Source: a virus. Taken from it: DNA of 24,764 nucleotides. This document shows positions 1 to 9,133 of the stretch, one piece after another. The position numbers and the translations under genes were made by a program. Under the pieces are notes generated by a model. The model was not told the DNA's origin. It searched no databases and saw only the letters and a program-made list of their open reading frames with translations. Each line of letters opens with the position of its first letter. The first letter of the stretch is position 1. The DNA is taken from the IMG/VR virus record IMGVR_UViG_3300033273_000623, positions 1 to 24,764 of that record; one strand, given 5' to 3'.

Positions 1-3000
1 CAGTTATTAATATAATGTTCTTTTTAGCCGCACTATTAGTACTACCACTTAATAAATTATATGCCAACTCAAGTGGTTTAGACGCGTATGTAAAACCTAG
101 ATCCCAACTAGTACCACTCAATGCATTAACAAAGTCAGTATGGTTGGAAGTTAATCCTGTTAGTAGTTCGATTTTGTCTTCAGCACAACTAGACCATTTA
201 TAAGCACCGATCTGTACTTCCCCAGCATCCATACGGTCTTCCAACGTGTTAGCAATTTCAATCGCCCCATTTACTAAGAAATCGAAATTAGACTGACTAC
301 CAATACTTCCTGATTGATCTATAAGAATTACAATGTCTTGGTCAGCACAAAGATCAGGTGTTTGTGTTAATGTTATGGTCGGCGTAGGTGTAGGTGTTTC
401 ACAAGCTTTAAAATTAGGTAGATTCGGACATCCTGCACATTTGTCTGAGAATTGATTGACAACAATATATTCAGTAGGATTAACATTAGGATCGTATTCT
501 GCTTTGAAACATTCACCTATAAGAGATCCTATTTCACCATTATATACGAATACACTACCCTCTGGTACTAAATCATTTATAAATAAACCATTCGTAAATG
601 GTTGTGAGTCATCACAACAACTTTTTGGATTTATTTTATAATAATTTAGTGGTGTTGTCTCAGTTGGTGTTGGAGTAATTGAACTAGTTGGTGTTATTGT
701 AGGGGTTAGTGTCGGACATGGGTTATACGTTGTACAGAGAGATGATTGACAAAAATCGTCATCAAGATTATCTAAAACAAGATCACTTATTATTAGGTCC
801 ACACCGGAACCAGGAAAACCTTCGTAAATTGGGTTATAATAATAACAATCGTTATCATATAAAAATCCTTGATTGGTAGAAGTAGTGACATCAACTCTTA
901 CTTTTATCCTTACCAAATATTGATCATCACAACAACTTACAAAATTTACCCATCTATATTGTGGTGTTATTGTTTGTGTTTGAGTTGGTGTAGGTGTGGG
1001 TAAGCTATCTAAGTAATTTACACAATCCAGACATCTGTTGAACCATATTGTTGGTGAATAAGTCGCAGAGTTTGATGTTATTTCGTTTGTATTTTTCGCT
1101 TCGTAACACGCTCTACCTTCGAAGTAGAATGATAATTTAGATCCATAAGCTTCCCAGACACTTAATAGTACATAAACAGTACCAGGTCCTGGACCTGCAC
1201 TACACTTATTAAATTCTAAAGTTTGAGGTGGTAATAAGTTTTTATTATTATCTGCAGAATTTGTAGGAGTTACGGGAATTGTAGATGTTACAGTAGGCGT
1301 TCTAGTTACAAAAGGTGTATTTGTAATTGTAGGTGTTAAAGTCTGTGTTAACTGAATTGTCTTAGTCGGTGTCGCAGTCGGACTTGGACACAATAAAGGG
1401 ACACAATCGTCAGTAGAACAAACATTTTTTACTATGTCGGATTCAGTAATAATTACTACTGGTGTGACACTTTCATATGTTAAGAATTGATAACATTGAC
1501 CAAAATATACAAAACCGTCTTTCAAGAAATAATCTACCGATGTACCAATTTTTACTAAATAAGTACTATCATCCCATTTTGTAAGTGAAGGATCAGTGAA
1601 GAATCCAAAATTTGTAAGACCGGGACCATTTTCTCTTTGTTCTGGATTTAGTACATCATTAAAATTAGTTGTAGTCTCTAAATCTGAATATGGATTTTCT
1701 GAGGTTAATATTGAAAGATTCAGATTTTGTGGACCAACATCTGTAATAGAGTCACCATATTTAGTTTGAAAATCTTCTGAACTTATTGTTTTACCTTCGA
1801 TCGCCGCTAAATTGTGTAATGCAAATGCAAAATTTGAATGCAAATCATCAGTCACACTATATAATGCAGTATTTATTTCACCTGATTGATTGTTTGTAAT
1901 ATCTGCCCAGACAGAAAGATATGACTCATAATCATGTATGTATCTATTAGTCGGTTGTTTACTTTGTGATAGATCCCAACCATATCCTTTAAGAACAAAA
2001 GGATCGTATATCAAATCATCTTTTGTACTCTGACCGTGATACATACCTATTTCACCATCAGATTCTTCTATAAAAGTAATAACTAAATAGTCGGTTTCCC
2101 CTCCATTAAATTGACCAATTCCTGATGTGTAAGTTTCATCTAAATTGTCGTGACTAAATGCAACACCATTTGATACTGTCGATCCTGTACCATATTCTAA
2201 ATCAAGACCTCTGTTAATTCTTTGTGCAATTGTTCCAAAGTCATTAACTTGAGTTTTGAATGGTGCACATCTGTAACCAGACTTACTCGAATCACATGAT
2301 TCTTGTACATAAGTACTATTTTCTACAACACCATCAAATTCATAAACAGTAGTACCGTCCGATAAAGTACCACCAGATAGCGATCCTAAATATGGATATA
2401 CTGACCACCATAACCAGTTTTCACCATTGGCTTCATTTTGACTATTACCGATAACCGTTTCGTACAGATTACCTGTTTGAAACTGATTTTTAACTAAATA
2501 GTCAGAATACCATTCTCTAATTTGATTCGAAGCCGATTTAAGTTTCTTCTCATCACGAATAGTACCATCGTAAAATACATATATTTTTTTAGGGTTTATA
2601 GGTCCCTGAACATGGATTGTAATGTTATTATTACAACAATTTGTCGCAACATAAGTTGTCGTTTTCTGTGTCGGTGTAACCGTAGGTGTTGTATCTATAG
2701 TATTAGTTACCGTAGAGGTAGGGGTATATGTTATTGTTTGTGTTGGTGTACTAGTCTGTGTAGGTGTAGGTGTTTGAGTTCCGTTAAATTCACATTCACT
2801 ACAAGAATTAAATTTTTCTTCAACCGTTAACCCTCCACTGTCCTTAAAGAACATATTAAATGAGTAACAAGTACTACCTACTTTAAAATGAGTGTAAGGA
2901 TAAAGTGCATTAGTATTACTTAATGTCATGTTAAGAAAACCCCTTTGTGGTTTTGCTTCACATGTGGTCACTCTAAATGACATATTTGATAAGTCACCAT

Positions 3001-4288
3001 CGTAGTAATCTATTAAGTCTCTTGCATCGTCACAATCATCATGAACTGTTTGGGCAAACTTAGCATCTGATATCTGTTCAGTGGTTAGTGATTTAGTTCT
3101 ATTTATTATTATTGTGCTGAATGAATGACCTAGATCATCAATATAAGTTACAACTTTACCAATTAAGTTTTCACCATCTTCTATTGTTCCAAATATTTTT
3201 ATAATCGGATCCTGAATTGTCGCATCACAGTTATTTGAAGTAAAATATTGAGTAAAACGATTAGGATATTGATCTCTATATTTAGGATCTTCAGAAGGTG
3301 TAGGTGTTGCAAATGGAGGTAAAGGTGTGGATGTAGGTGTTGGCGTTACTGGTTTACTTGCAGTAATTGAAGGTGTAGGTGTACTTGTCGGGGTAGGCGT
3401 ATTGGTCGGACAAACACACAACACGTCATCATTACATCCTTGGTAAATTGGTCCAACAGCATTACCTGTGAAATCAAAAGTACCTAATGGATCTGTAGCT
3501 GGTGTAAAAGGTGTAAATGTATAACAACCAGAAGGTAAATTGTCATCATTTGTAATTTGCCAAGTACCACTAGCACTCTGAGCCCAACTAGATTGACTTA
3601 TTCTATAATAATCAAGAATATCATCTTTACAACAGGGAATTATATTGTAATATGCAGGAGTAGTTGTTGGCGTCTGTGTAGGTTTAGGAGTTACAGTTAA
3701 TGTTGACGTAACAGTTGGAGTAGCAGTCGCCGCCGGTGTACTTGTTAATGTTGGAGTTACAGTTGGAGATGTCGTGACTGTTGGTGTTGGAGTTGGCGGA
3801 TCGGTATAATAAATCACAACCGATGGTAACTCAGAACCGGATGTAGTACTTCCAGTTATATTAAGATTACCAATTCCTGTATTACTTGATACTAGAAATT
3901 TGTAGCTGAGTTGTTCTATCAACGATACTGTCAGTCCAGTAAGCCCGAACAACTCAGTTGGTCCACCTATAGTAACATTTTGTGTCGATGCCGACACTTC
4001 CTCAATTCTAATTAAATTTGACGGACTACTTGAAAATCCAATTAAAAATCGAACAAAAATACTACGATCAGTAGTACCTAATACATTGTGAAATTCAAGA
4101 CCGTTTATAACTGAACCTGTAGGTATTCCAGTTGTTAATCCTTTGAGTAGTATGTTATCACCAACCTGAGCACCCCCCAATGAATTACTATTAGCCACAC
4201 CAGCATTACCACTCAACAATGATGAAGGATTATTAAAACCCGAATGAGTAGATAAAGTTAAAAATCTTAATTTTGCAGTATTAGCCAT
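1..4288 (-). CDS. Giant Pro/Thr-linker, Cys-rich, VWA-domain structural protein (partial, C-terminus beyond window)
   Basis: The frame starts at ATG 4286-4288 (MANTAKLRFLTLST) and stays open to the left edge, giving at least 1429 codons with no stop. An N-terminal region (about 1-162) is followed by six divergent domains, separated and flanked by seven linkers of alternating Thr and Pro (about residues 164-211, 293-331, 504-547, 967-1011, 1093-1110, 1191-1213, 1296-1312). Four domains begin with a Cys-Cys pair after the linker (C219/C220, C551/C552, C1119/C1120, C1224/C1225), three of them followed by Asp-Asp or similar, and most domains end in a C-x-x-C or spaced Cys pair. From about 1314 the chain is a von Willebrand A domain: strand DIVILID, MIDAS D1324-x-S1326-x-S1328, probable MIDAS Thr1400, and the strand KKNIILIT at the window edge. 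It is the last gene of the baseplate-region operon. Inferred role: exposed fibre or adhesin; a host-like surface protein is an alternative. No SD precedes the start. Reading frame is certain; function is inferred. Confidence 0.88.
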   Translation of the reverse strand, partial: MANTAKLRFLTLSTHSGFNNPSSLLSGNAGVANSNSLGGAQVGDNILLKGLTTGIPTGSVINGLEFHNVLGTTDRSIFVRFLIGFSSSPSNLIRIEEVSASTQNVTIGGPTELFGLTGLTVSLIEQLSYKFLVSSNTGIGNLNITGSTTSGSELPSVVIYYTDPPTPTPTVTTSPTVTPTLTSTPAATATPTVTSTLTVTPKPTQTPTTTPAYYNIIPCCKDDILDYYRISQSSWAQSASGTWQITNDDNLPSGCYTFTPFTPATDPLGTFDFTGNAVGPIYQGCNDDVLCVCPTNTPTPTSTPTPSITASKPVTPTPTSTPLPPFATPTPSEDPKYRDQYPNRFTQYFTSNNCDATIQDPIIKIFGTIEDGENLIGKVVTYIDDLGHSFSTIIINRTKSLTTEQISDAKFAQTVHDDCDDARDLIDYYDGDLSNMSFRVTTCEAKPQRGFLNMTLSNTNALYPYTHFKVGSTCYSFNMFFKDSGGLTVEEKFNSCSECEFNGTQTPTPTQTSTPTQTITYTPTSTVTNTIDTTPTVTPTQKTTTYVATNCCNNNITIHVQGPINPKKIYVFYDGTIRDEKKLKSASNQIREWYSDYLVKNQFQTGNLYETVIGNSQNEANGENWLWWSVYPYLGSLSGGTLSDGTTVYEFDGVVENSTYVQESCDSSKSGYRCAPFKTQVNDFGTIAQRINRGLDLEYGTGSTVSNGVAFSHDNLDETYTSGIGQFNGGETDYLVITFIEESDGEIGMYHGQSTKDDLIYDPFVLKGYGWDLSQSKQPTNRYIHDYESYLSVWADITNNQSGEINTALYSVTDDLHSNFAFALHNLAAIEGKTISSEDFQTKYGDSITDVGPQNLNLSILTSENPYSDLETTTNFNDVLNPEQRENGPGLTNFGFFTDPSLTKWDDSTYLVKIGTSVDYFLKDGFVYFGQCYQFLTYESVTPVVIITESDIVKNVCSTDDCVPLLCPSPTATPTKTIQLTQTLTPTITNTPFVTRTPTVTSTIPVTPTNSADNNKNLLPPQTLEFNKCSAGPGPGTVYVLLSVWEAYGSKLSFYFEGRACYEAKNTNEITSNSATYSPTIWFNRCLDCVNYLDSLPTPTPTQTQTITPQYRWVNFVSCCDDQYLVRIKVRVDVTTSTNQGFLYDNDCYYYNPIYEGFPGSGVDLIISDLVLDNLDDDFCQSSLCTTYNPCPTLTPTITPTSSITPTPTETTPLNYYKINPKSCCDDSQPFTNGLFINDLVPEGSVFVYNGEIGSLIGECFKAEYDPNVNPTEYIVVNQFSDKCAGCPNLPNFKACETPTPTPTITLTQTPDLCADQDIVILIDQSGSIGSQSNFDFLVNGAIEIANTLEDRMDAGEVQIGAYKWSSCAEDKIELLTGLTSNHTDFVNALSGTSWDLGFTYASKPLELAYNLLSGSTNSAAKKNIILIT
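353..3799 (-). repeat. Seven low-complexity Thr-Pro linker repeats inside the giant VWA gene
   Basis: Seven tracts at about 3656-3799, 3296-3412, 2648-2779, 1256-1390, 959-1012, 650-718 and 353-403 are built from the plus-strand motif ggtgtaggtgt and its variants, which on the coding strand read as alternating ACA/ACT (Thr) and CCT/CCA (Pro) codons. The 16-base string gtaggtgtaggtgttt occurs at both 384-399 and 2760-2775. The encoded segments look like extended, unstructured spacers, comparable in composition to the Pro-Thr linkers of secreted bacterial enzymes and adhesins. At DNA level such tracts could allow slippage or recombination between modules; that is inference. Confidence 0.85.
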
Positions 4289-4293
4289 TTGTT

Positions 4294-4317
4294 ATAAATA
4301 CTGATAAAAATATTTAT
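4294..4317. repeat. Short inverted repeat in the 41-bp gap before the giant gene
   Basis: The gap 4289-4329 contains ataaata (4294-4300) and tatttat (4311-4317), a perfect 7-bp inverted repeat around a 10-base spacer. It is pure A/T and has no adjoining U-tract in the direction of transcription, so it does not look like a terminator. It could be part of a promoter or simply a chance A/T palindrome. Nothing else is seen in this gap. Confidence 0.25.
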
Positions 4318-4329
4318 TAAGTGTAGATT

Positions 4330-7269
4330 TTATGTCTGACAATTGATCGAAATATCTACTTTCGCATTTATGGAAAGTGATTCTTGTTCGAACAAAGTAT
4401 CACACCCGGCATTCTGTATATTTATTATATTTTCATTTACCGTATATACTAGACCATAAGTTGTAAAAATATTTAGATTATCAAGTACAGAATTGTACCA
4501 TTCATCTTGACTTGGGAAATCATTACTACCATTTCCTGAATAAAAATTTTCTTCTAATATAATAGTTTCATCTAATTTAAATAAAACCGACCAACTGCTA
4601 GTTAATGAATTTAAATTACAGTCTGAAGTGTTAAGATTGTTTGTGTCCAAAAGATTTTGTAAGGTTGAATTTAATATTGTTGATAAACTTGTCGTTATAT
4701 CACAACTCAACTCTTTAGTAACACAGTCGTAACCAAAGATTTGTCCAGTCAAAGTACATGGAATACAAGGAATCGGGACGATTTCACAACCTCGTTGTTT
4801 TCTCCAAACAACTTTTTGTCTGTGGAAGACACTATTTTCTAGTTTTTGACCCCCAGTCCAAAGAGTAGTTGCTGGTACAACTTGTTCAAGTAATTTTGTC
4901 CAATAACTTCCCAAACCATTGGTGAAGTCAATCATCTTTTGGTAAGTGTATTTGTTGGATGGAATATTAATATTTTCCTCTGATTGTAGGTAGTCCCAAT
5001 ATATTTGTTGTAAGGATGGATAGGTATAATAAGAAGTTTGACGTTTTTTTACATCAATTAAATTTCTATAAAATGTTTGTGCAAATTCGAAGAAGGTTTT
5101 CTCCTGTGGTTTTGGATCAATTACAGTTCTATCAGTTCCCGTAGTATTCAAAAATTCAGTTGTAAGACCTGATGAAGGAATAGGATAATTGAATTTTCTC
5201 GACATATCCCAGACATCATAAATAAGACCCTGACCCATATTCAAAAATACTTCAATATTTTTAGCATTTATGACGAGTCTTTCGTCAGAAACTTGATAAT
5301 ATGAATTAAAACCTTGATTTGAATTTTTTCTTAGTCCTGTCTCATCATAAGCCCACGATTTTTGGTTATCAATAGTTCTTGTAATCCCAAATCCAAGATT
5401 CATTTCTGGGAAGTTTTTAAACCTTGATAGATATTTTTCCCCGTATGTAAATGATTCTAACGTAGTCTGTACATTAGAGTTTTCACCTGTAAACGTGGAA
5501 TTTGTCACATCTAACATTTCAAGTGATCTGTGATCTGGTGTTTGTTGGAACCAACCCGCACCTTGTTCAAAGAAATATTCTTCTGTTTGTTTAGGACTCT
5601 TGGGGTAACCTAATTCATCGACCGGAAAATCTTCCATTGTCGTCGTTACATTTACCACCCTACTCTGTGTTGTAAATCCTGTATATTGAACACCTTCAAA
5701 GGTGAATACATCATTAGGGTCGAGAACCGTATCAGTAATAATTTTAGAACCTCCAGAAAATGAATCAAATTCCTGTCTGAAATTATTTATGTTTATTGGC
5801 CCATCTGCCAGATATACTGTTTCATTAAATTCAATTAGAGCTTTCGGTGCTCCGATAAACCTGAGTAAATATTCTAATGATCTATGAGTACCTTTAGATT
5901 TGAACAAATAAGCAGAGTTAAGAATTAAGTTTCTATAATATTGATAGTTTAACTCTGCTGGGCTTTTATCTTTTGACAAACCACTATAAATTGATCCTTC
6001 CTTTGTGTTGAATACGGATTCTAAAAAGTCTGAATTACTTATAGGAGAAATGTCTGTATTCCATCCCAGTGTCATAGATAAATTTTTAAGTAACTGTGAT
6101 GGAATATCATCTTGAACATTGTAATTTACCGAATTGATATGTGCTAATGCGTCAACAAACTTTTTAATCTCGTCAAAACTTCTACCATACAATTGAAGAA
6201 CTTTTTCCATCTTTTGATCATCTGTATCAAAATCTTTGAATGCACCAGTAGTTAAAAATCTTGATATTAAATCTGTTTTAAATTCATCTAAACTTTCACC
6301 GATATCATTTAATTTTTCGAGATAACCTTCATAGTTGTTTGTGATAATATCTAAATTCCATTCTCCGTCTAATGGCCAAGTTGCTCTTTTATTTGTTTTG
6401 AAATATCTTCCACTAATGTCTTCCTCTATTACTTGGAACTCAGCAGTATAGATTGGTACTATCTGTCTGTTCAATATAAACTTTTCAACCTCGTCAAAAC
6501 TTTGATCGAATATTTTTTCAGTTTCTAAATTACTAGGCTTAATTATTAGGGTTTTAGTAGTAGTAGAATTTAAATTAAATGGGTCTCCATTTACAAATAA
6601 CGTAATAGTTCCCCCACTTACAAATTCTGAAGGTTCAAAATCTACTAATTCGTATTCAACGTTGAACTCATTATCAACATATAATGAATATTTACTAAAG
6701 TTATTCGTTAAATCTCTTACCTCACTAACATCCATAGGATTTAGTGATATGTTTCTATTAGAATTTCTTGAATAATCAATTCCAAAAGGATTTTTGAGTC
6801 TATCAACGTCGATCTTTAATTGTGTAACATTATTATTAATATCAAAAGAAATATCGTAAGCAGTATTACCAGTTGTATAGTTATTAGAAATGTAATTAAC
6901 TTGTAAAGCCGCTGGAAAGTTATTAATAATTTTGGTCACTGAAGCTGACAATCTTTTCCGTAGCGATCCATATAATGCATAATTTGTGACTCGTGTCAAG
7001 TCGTAATTAGGATATACATTAAATTTTTTAGAAGCGATTTCTTTTGCCTCATTAACTGAATTTACTTGTAGATCATTAAGCGTTATAGGATCAGAAAAAA
7101 CTCCAATGTCAAAATTCCTATCACTTTTTTCACTTACACCACTACCAAAGTCAAAGTTTCCTTGTGTTAGACCTCCACCGTCAGTTATTTGCAGGCCAAC
7201 TAAGTTCTTCGAAAAGGTTTCACCTCCATTTGGTGGTGCTGGTGGATATCTAAACTTATTATCAGACAT
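4330..7269 (-). CDS. Tail protein I-like baseplate protein, 979 aa (possible gp7 equivalent)
   Basis: Residues about 340-490 resemble the core of the phage tail protein I family (P2 gpI, Mu gp48): a helical stretch MEKVLQLYGRSFDEIKKFVD, then LGW and a Tyr/Arg-rich helix leading to KSKGTHRSLEYLLRFIGAP, whose KGT...L...IG pattern is the family hallmark. In contractile tails this family pairs with the gp6/J protein in the core wedge complex and is regarded as the counterpart of T4 gp7. At 979 aa it is several times longer than P2 gpI, with a large N-terminal region and a Cys-containing tail (GCEIVPIPCIPC onward). Its ATG overlaps the stop of the 302-aa gene by one base (TAATG), implying translational coupling. 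The giant VWA gene follows 41 bp downstream. Coding is certain; the family assignment rests on the motif only. Confidence 0.75.
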   Translation of the reverse strand: MSDNKFRYPPAPPNGGETFSKNLVGLQITDGGGLTQGNFDFGSGVSEKSDRNFDIGVFSDPITLNDLQVNSVNEAKEIASKKFNVYPNYDLTRVTNYALYGSLRKRLSASVTKIINNFPAALQVNYISNNYTTGNTAYDISFDINNNVTQLKIDVDRLKNPFGIDYSRNSNRNISLNPMDVSEVRDLTNNFSKYSLYVDNEFNVEYELVDFEPSEFVSGGTITLFVNGDPFNLNSTTTKTLIIKPSNLETEKIFDQSFDEVEKFILNRQIVPIYTAEFQVIEEDISGRYFKTNKRATWPLDGEWNLDIITNNYEGYLEKLNDIGESLDEFKTDLISRFLTTGAFKDFDTDDQKMEKVLQLYGRSFDEIKKFVDALAHINSVNYNVQDDIPSQLLKNLSMTLGWNTDISPISNSDFLESVFNTKEGSIYSGLSKDKSPAELNYQYYRNLILNSAYLFKSKGTHRSLEYLLRFIGAPKALIEFNETVYLADGPININNFRQEFDSFSGGSKIITDTVLDPNDVFTFEGVQYTGFTTQSRVVNVTTTMEDFPVDELGYPKSPKQTEEYFFEQGAGWFQQTPDHRSLEMLDVTNSTFTGENSNVQTTLESFTYGEKYLSRFKNFPEMNLGFGITRTIDNQKSWAYDETGLRKNSNQGFNSYYQVSDERLVINAKNIEVFLNMGQGLIYDVWDMSRKFNYPIPSSGLTTEFLNTTGTDRTVIDPKPQEKTFFEFAQTFYRNLIDVKKRQTSYYTYPSLQQIYWDYLQSEENINIPSNKYTYQKMIDFTNGLGSYWTKLLEQVVPATTLWTGGQKLENSVFHRQKVVWRKQRGCEIVPIPCIPCTLTGQIFGYDCVTKELSCDITTSLSTILNSTLQNLLDTNNLNTSDCNLNSLTSSWSVLFKLDETIILEENFYSGNGSNDFPSQDEWYNSVLDNLNIFTTYGLVYTVNENIINIQNAGCDTLFEQESLSINAKVDISINCQT

Positions 7270-8177
7270 TATTCAATTATGCTAGTAAAGTTTTTACTGA
7301 AATCTATATTATCATTCCTATCTTGTCTTACTTCATATAATAAGTTATTAAACTCATCTCTGATTTCGAATAGGTTATATTGTTTGTAAATATTTAACTG
7401 ATTATCGTAGATCGTATAAATACCATCTTCTATACTCTTAGTTTGATTACCATACAATGCCAGTGCTAATGTATCGATATCATGTTCTGCCAATTGGACA
7501 TCTATAGAAACTGGATTGAAAAATGTATTTGTTACTATAATATTTTGATCCGGGTTACCTATAAATGGTGTAGCATTTGGTTTATTAGATGGTGCACTTG
7601 ATGGTGATAATGTCAAAAATATTAGATCACTTCCGTTATCAACATATCTATATCTTATACTTTTTTGTGTAGTATTTGTTTGATTTGATACGACAGGTTC
7701 ACAAAAAAATGACGAAGTTATAATTCTGAAAAAGTTATTAGTTTTACTTCCGTCATTATTCAAATATTCTACTCTGTAACCCACTAATCCATTATTAGTA
7801 AATCTACTTCTAAATTCAGATGGTACTTGTGTGATATCTAGAATAATACCTTTTACATTAGGTAGTGCGGATAACACACCACAATCTCTAATAGTAGTTC
7901 TAATTTCTACTGGTTTTATATATAGAGTATATATACCAATTTTATTGAATTCTGATGATGGTAATTTCAAATTGTATAAACCACCTATTACCTCAACATT
8001 AGCATTTCCACCAGTATTACTATTATGATATATAGGTGTTAATACATCTTGGGCATTTAATTTTTTTAGTAATGTATCATTACTTACATCCCTACTCGGT
8101 GAATAGTTTAATATTATTTCCACATCTGAGGGTAAAACATCTGCCGGTCTCTGTGTTCCATAACTTCCTAGTGCCAT
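7269..8177 (-). CDS. Unknown baseplate-region structural protein, 302 aa
   Basis: I do not recognise this family. The protein begins MALGSYGTQRPADVLPSD, is rich in Asn, Ser, Thr and aromatic residues, and reads as mostly beta-strand, with a probable Asn/Pro-rich loop around SPSSAPSNKPNATP. There is no signal peptide, membrane segment or catalytic motif. The start lies just beyond the stop of the 317-aa gene (2 bases apart) and the stop shares a base with the start of the 979-aa gene, so it belongs to the same transcription unit of tail genes. A virion role, such as a baseplate or fibre-attachment component, is inferred from neighbours only. Confidence 0.8.
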   Translation of the reverse strand: MALGSYGTQRPADVLPSDVEIILNYSPSRDVSNDTLLKKLNAQDVLTPIYHNSNTGGNANVEVIGGLYNLKLPSSEFNKIGIYTLYIKPVEIRTTIRDCGVLSALPNVKGIILDITQVPSEFRSRFTNNGLVGYRVEYLNNDGSKTNNFFRIITSSFFCEPVVSNQTNTTQKSIRYRYVDNGSDLIFLTLSPSSAPSNKPNATPFIGNPDQNIIVTNTFFNPVSIDVQLAEHDIDTLALALYGNQTKSIEDGIYTIYDNQLNIYKQYNLFEIRDEFNNLLYEVRQDRNDNIDFSKNFTSIIE

Positions 8178-8179
8178 GA

Positions 8180-9133
8180 TTATTGATTATTAATTTTAAA
8201 ATATTTATACCCATAGTTTTGTAAATCACCAATATTGTCTATTTCTCCTAGTCTTTGTAAACTTTCCAACCCTGACAATTTACCTCTATCAATAAATACC
8301 TCTGATTGTATTTCTGGTGAATCTACAATACCTAAAAGAACTTCTTCTTTTGTAGTCCCTGAATAAACTTGATTGTCCTCATTTAGACCATAGCTCTCAA
8401 CAAAATAAATTGTCGTACCATCAGGATAATCAAAATAATCAATTTCGTTTACCGTATATGCGGTATATTGATCGTTCATCTCAGTTATCTGACCATAAAA
8501 TTCACCCTTCTTTATTATTGGTCTTAATGTTTCATATTTTATCTGACCATAAAGTTTCAATTCATTTAATTTAGAACTTGTAAACCCACTTATAATAAAA
8601 GGTTCATTTTCATAAACAACCTCACCTTCGATATTTGATGGATTTATAGGTATAGAAATTGTCTTTTGAATTTTGGCTTCTCCCCACTTATTTTTTCTAG
8701 TATAGGTAATAGTGTAATCCCCATCTTCAAGAGGATAATTATGTGTTACAGAATCATACAGAAAAGGGTTAATTTGTTCAGAAATACCATCACCCCAATC
8801 TATAGTAAACTCAGATCCAATATTTACCTTACCTTCCTTAATTGATGTATCAAAAAATACTATTTGATAAACATTCATAGGATTGCCCGATATAACAAAA
8901 TTAGTGATTTGATTTAGTTGTTCAACAGTACCATCAAATGGAGTATAAAAACCTATATCTTTTACATCTTGAGATAATGAAATGGTAAAATTTAACTCTT
9001 GTATAAAACCATTTTGTAAAACATATTCTATAGGTTTATACAAACCAAAATCTATGTCATCATAATTTTTTTCAATTATATCTTTTTGTAAAACTTCGGG
9101 TGAAATTTTAAAGAAATATTTATCTTGACTCAT
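8180..9133 (-). CDS. PKD-like domain baseplate-region protein, 317 aa
   Basis: Residues about 90-162 fit a PKD/Ig-like beta-sandwich: FTIDWGDG (109-116), then SVTHNYPLEDGDYTITYT (128-145) and a closing strand ending near TISIP. The WGDG turn and the H-x-Y...G-x-Y-x-x-x pattern are the usual PKD signature. Such domains are common on extracellular Bacteroidota proteins and also appear in phage tail proteins as carbohydrate- or protein-binding decorations. The flanks are unfamiliar; the C-terminus has a charged segment (RGKLSGLESLQRLGEI) followed by a Tyr-rich end. The ATG overlaps the stop of the preceding gene as ATGA, indicating coupled translation. The domain call is by motif; the precise role is unknown. 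Confidence 0.8.
   Translation of the reverse strand: MSQDKYFFKISPEVLQKDIIEKNYDDIDFGLYKPIEYVLQNGFIQELNFTISLSQDVKDIGFYTPFDGTVEQLNQITNFVISGNPMNVYQIVFFDTSIKEGKVNIGSEFTIDWGDGISEQINPFLYDSVTHNYPLEDGDYTITYTRKNKWGEAKIQKTISIPINPSNIEGEVVYENEPFIISGFTSSKLNELKLYGQIKYETLRPIIKKGEFYGQITEMNDQYTAYTVNEIDYFDYPDGTTIYFVESYGLNEDNQVYSGTTKEEVLLGIVDSPEIQSEVFIDRGKLSGLESLQRLGEIDNIGDLQNYGYKYFKINNQ

Noticed and set aside
15-641. Two short plus-strand open frames (62 and 61 aa)
   Set aside because: Both lie opposite the VWA and last Cys-rich domain of the continuous minus-strand frame, and have no leader or recognisable product.
2522-2830. Plus-strand 102-aa Cys/Arg-rich open frame
   Set aside because: It is the antisense of a Thr-Pro linker and flanking domain in the giant minus-strand gene; its odd composition comes from the repeat DNA.
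353-3799. CRISPR-like or tandem-repeat array
   Set aside because: The repeats are short, irregularly spaced, differ in length and are in frame as Thr-Pro codons; no constant repeat-spacer pattern.
8202-8209. Perfect TATAAATA on the minus strand upstream of the 302-aa gene, matching the T4 late promoter core
   Set aside because: It lies inside the coding end of the 317-aa gene (Tyr-Lys-Tyr codons), and equivalent exact matches are not seen before other tail genes, so chance in A/T-rich DNA is likelier.
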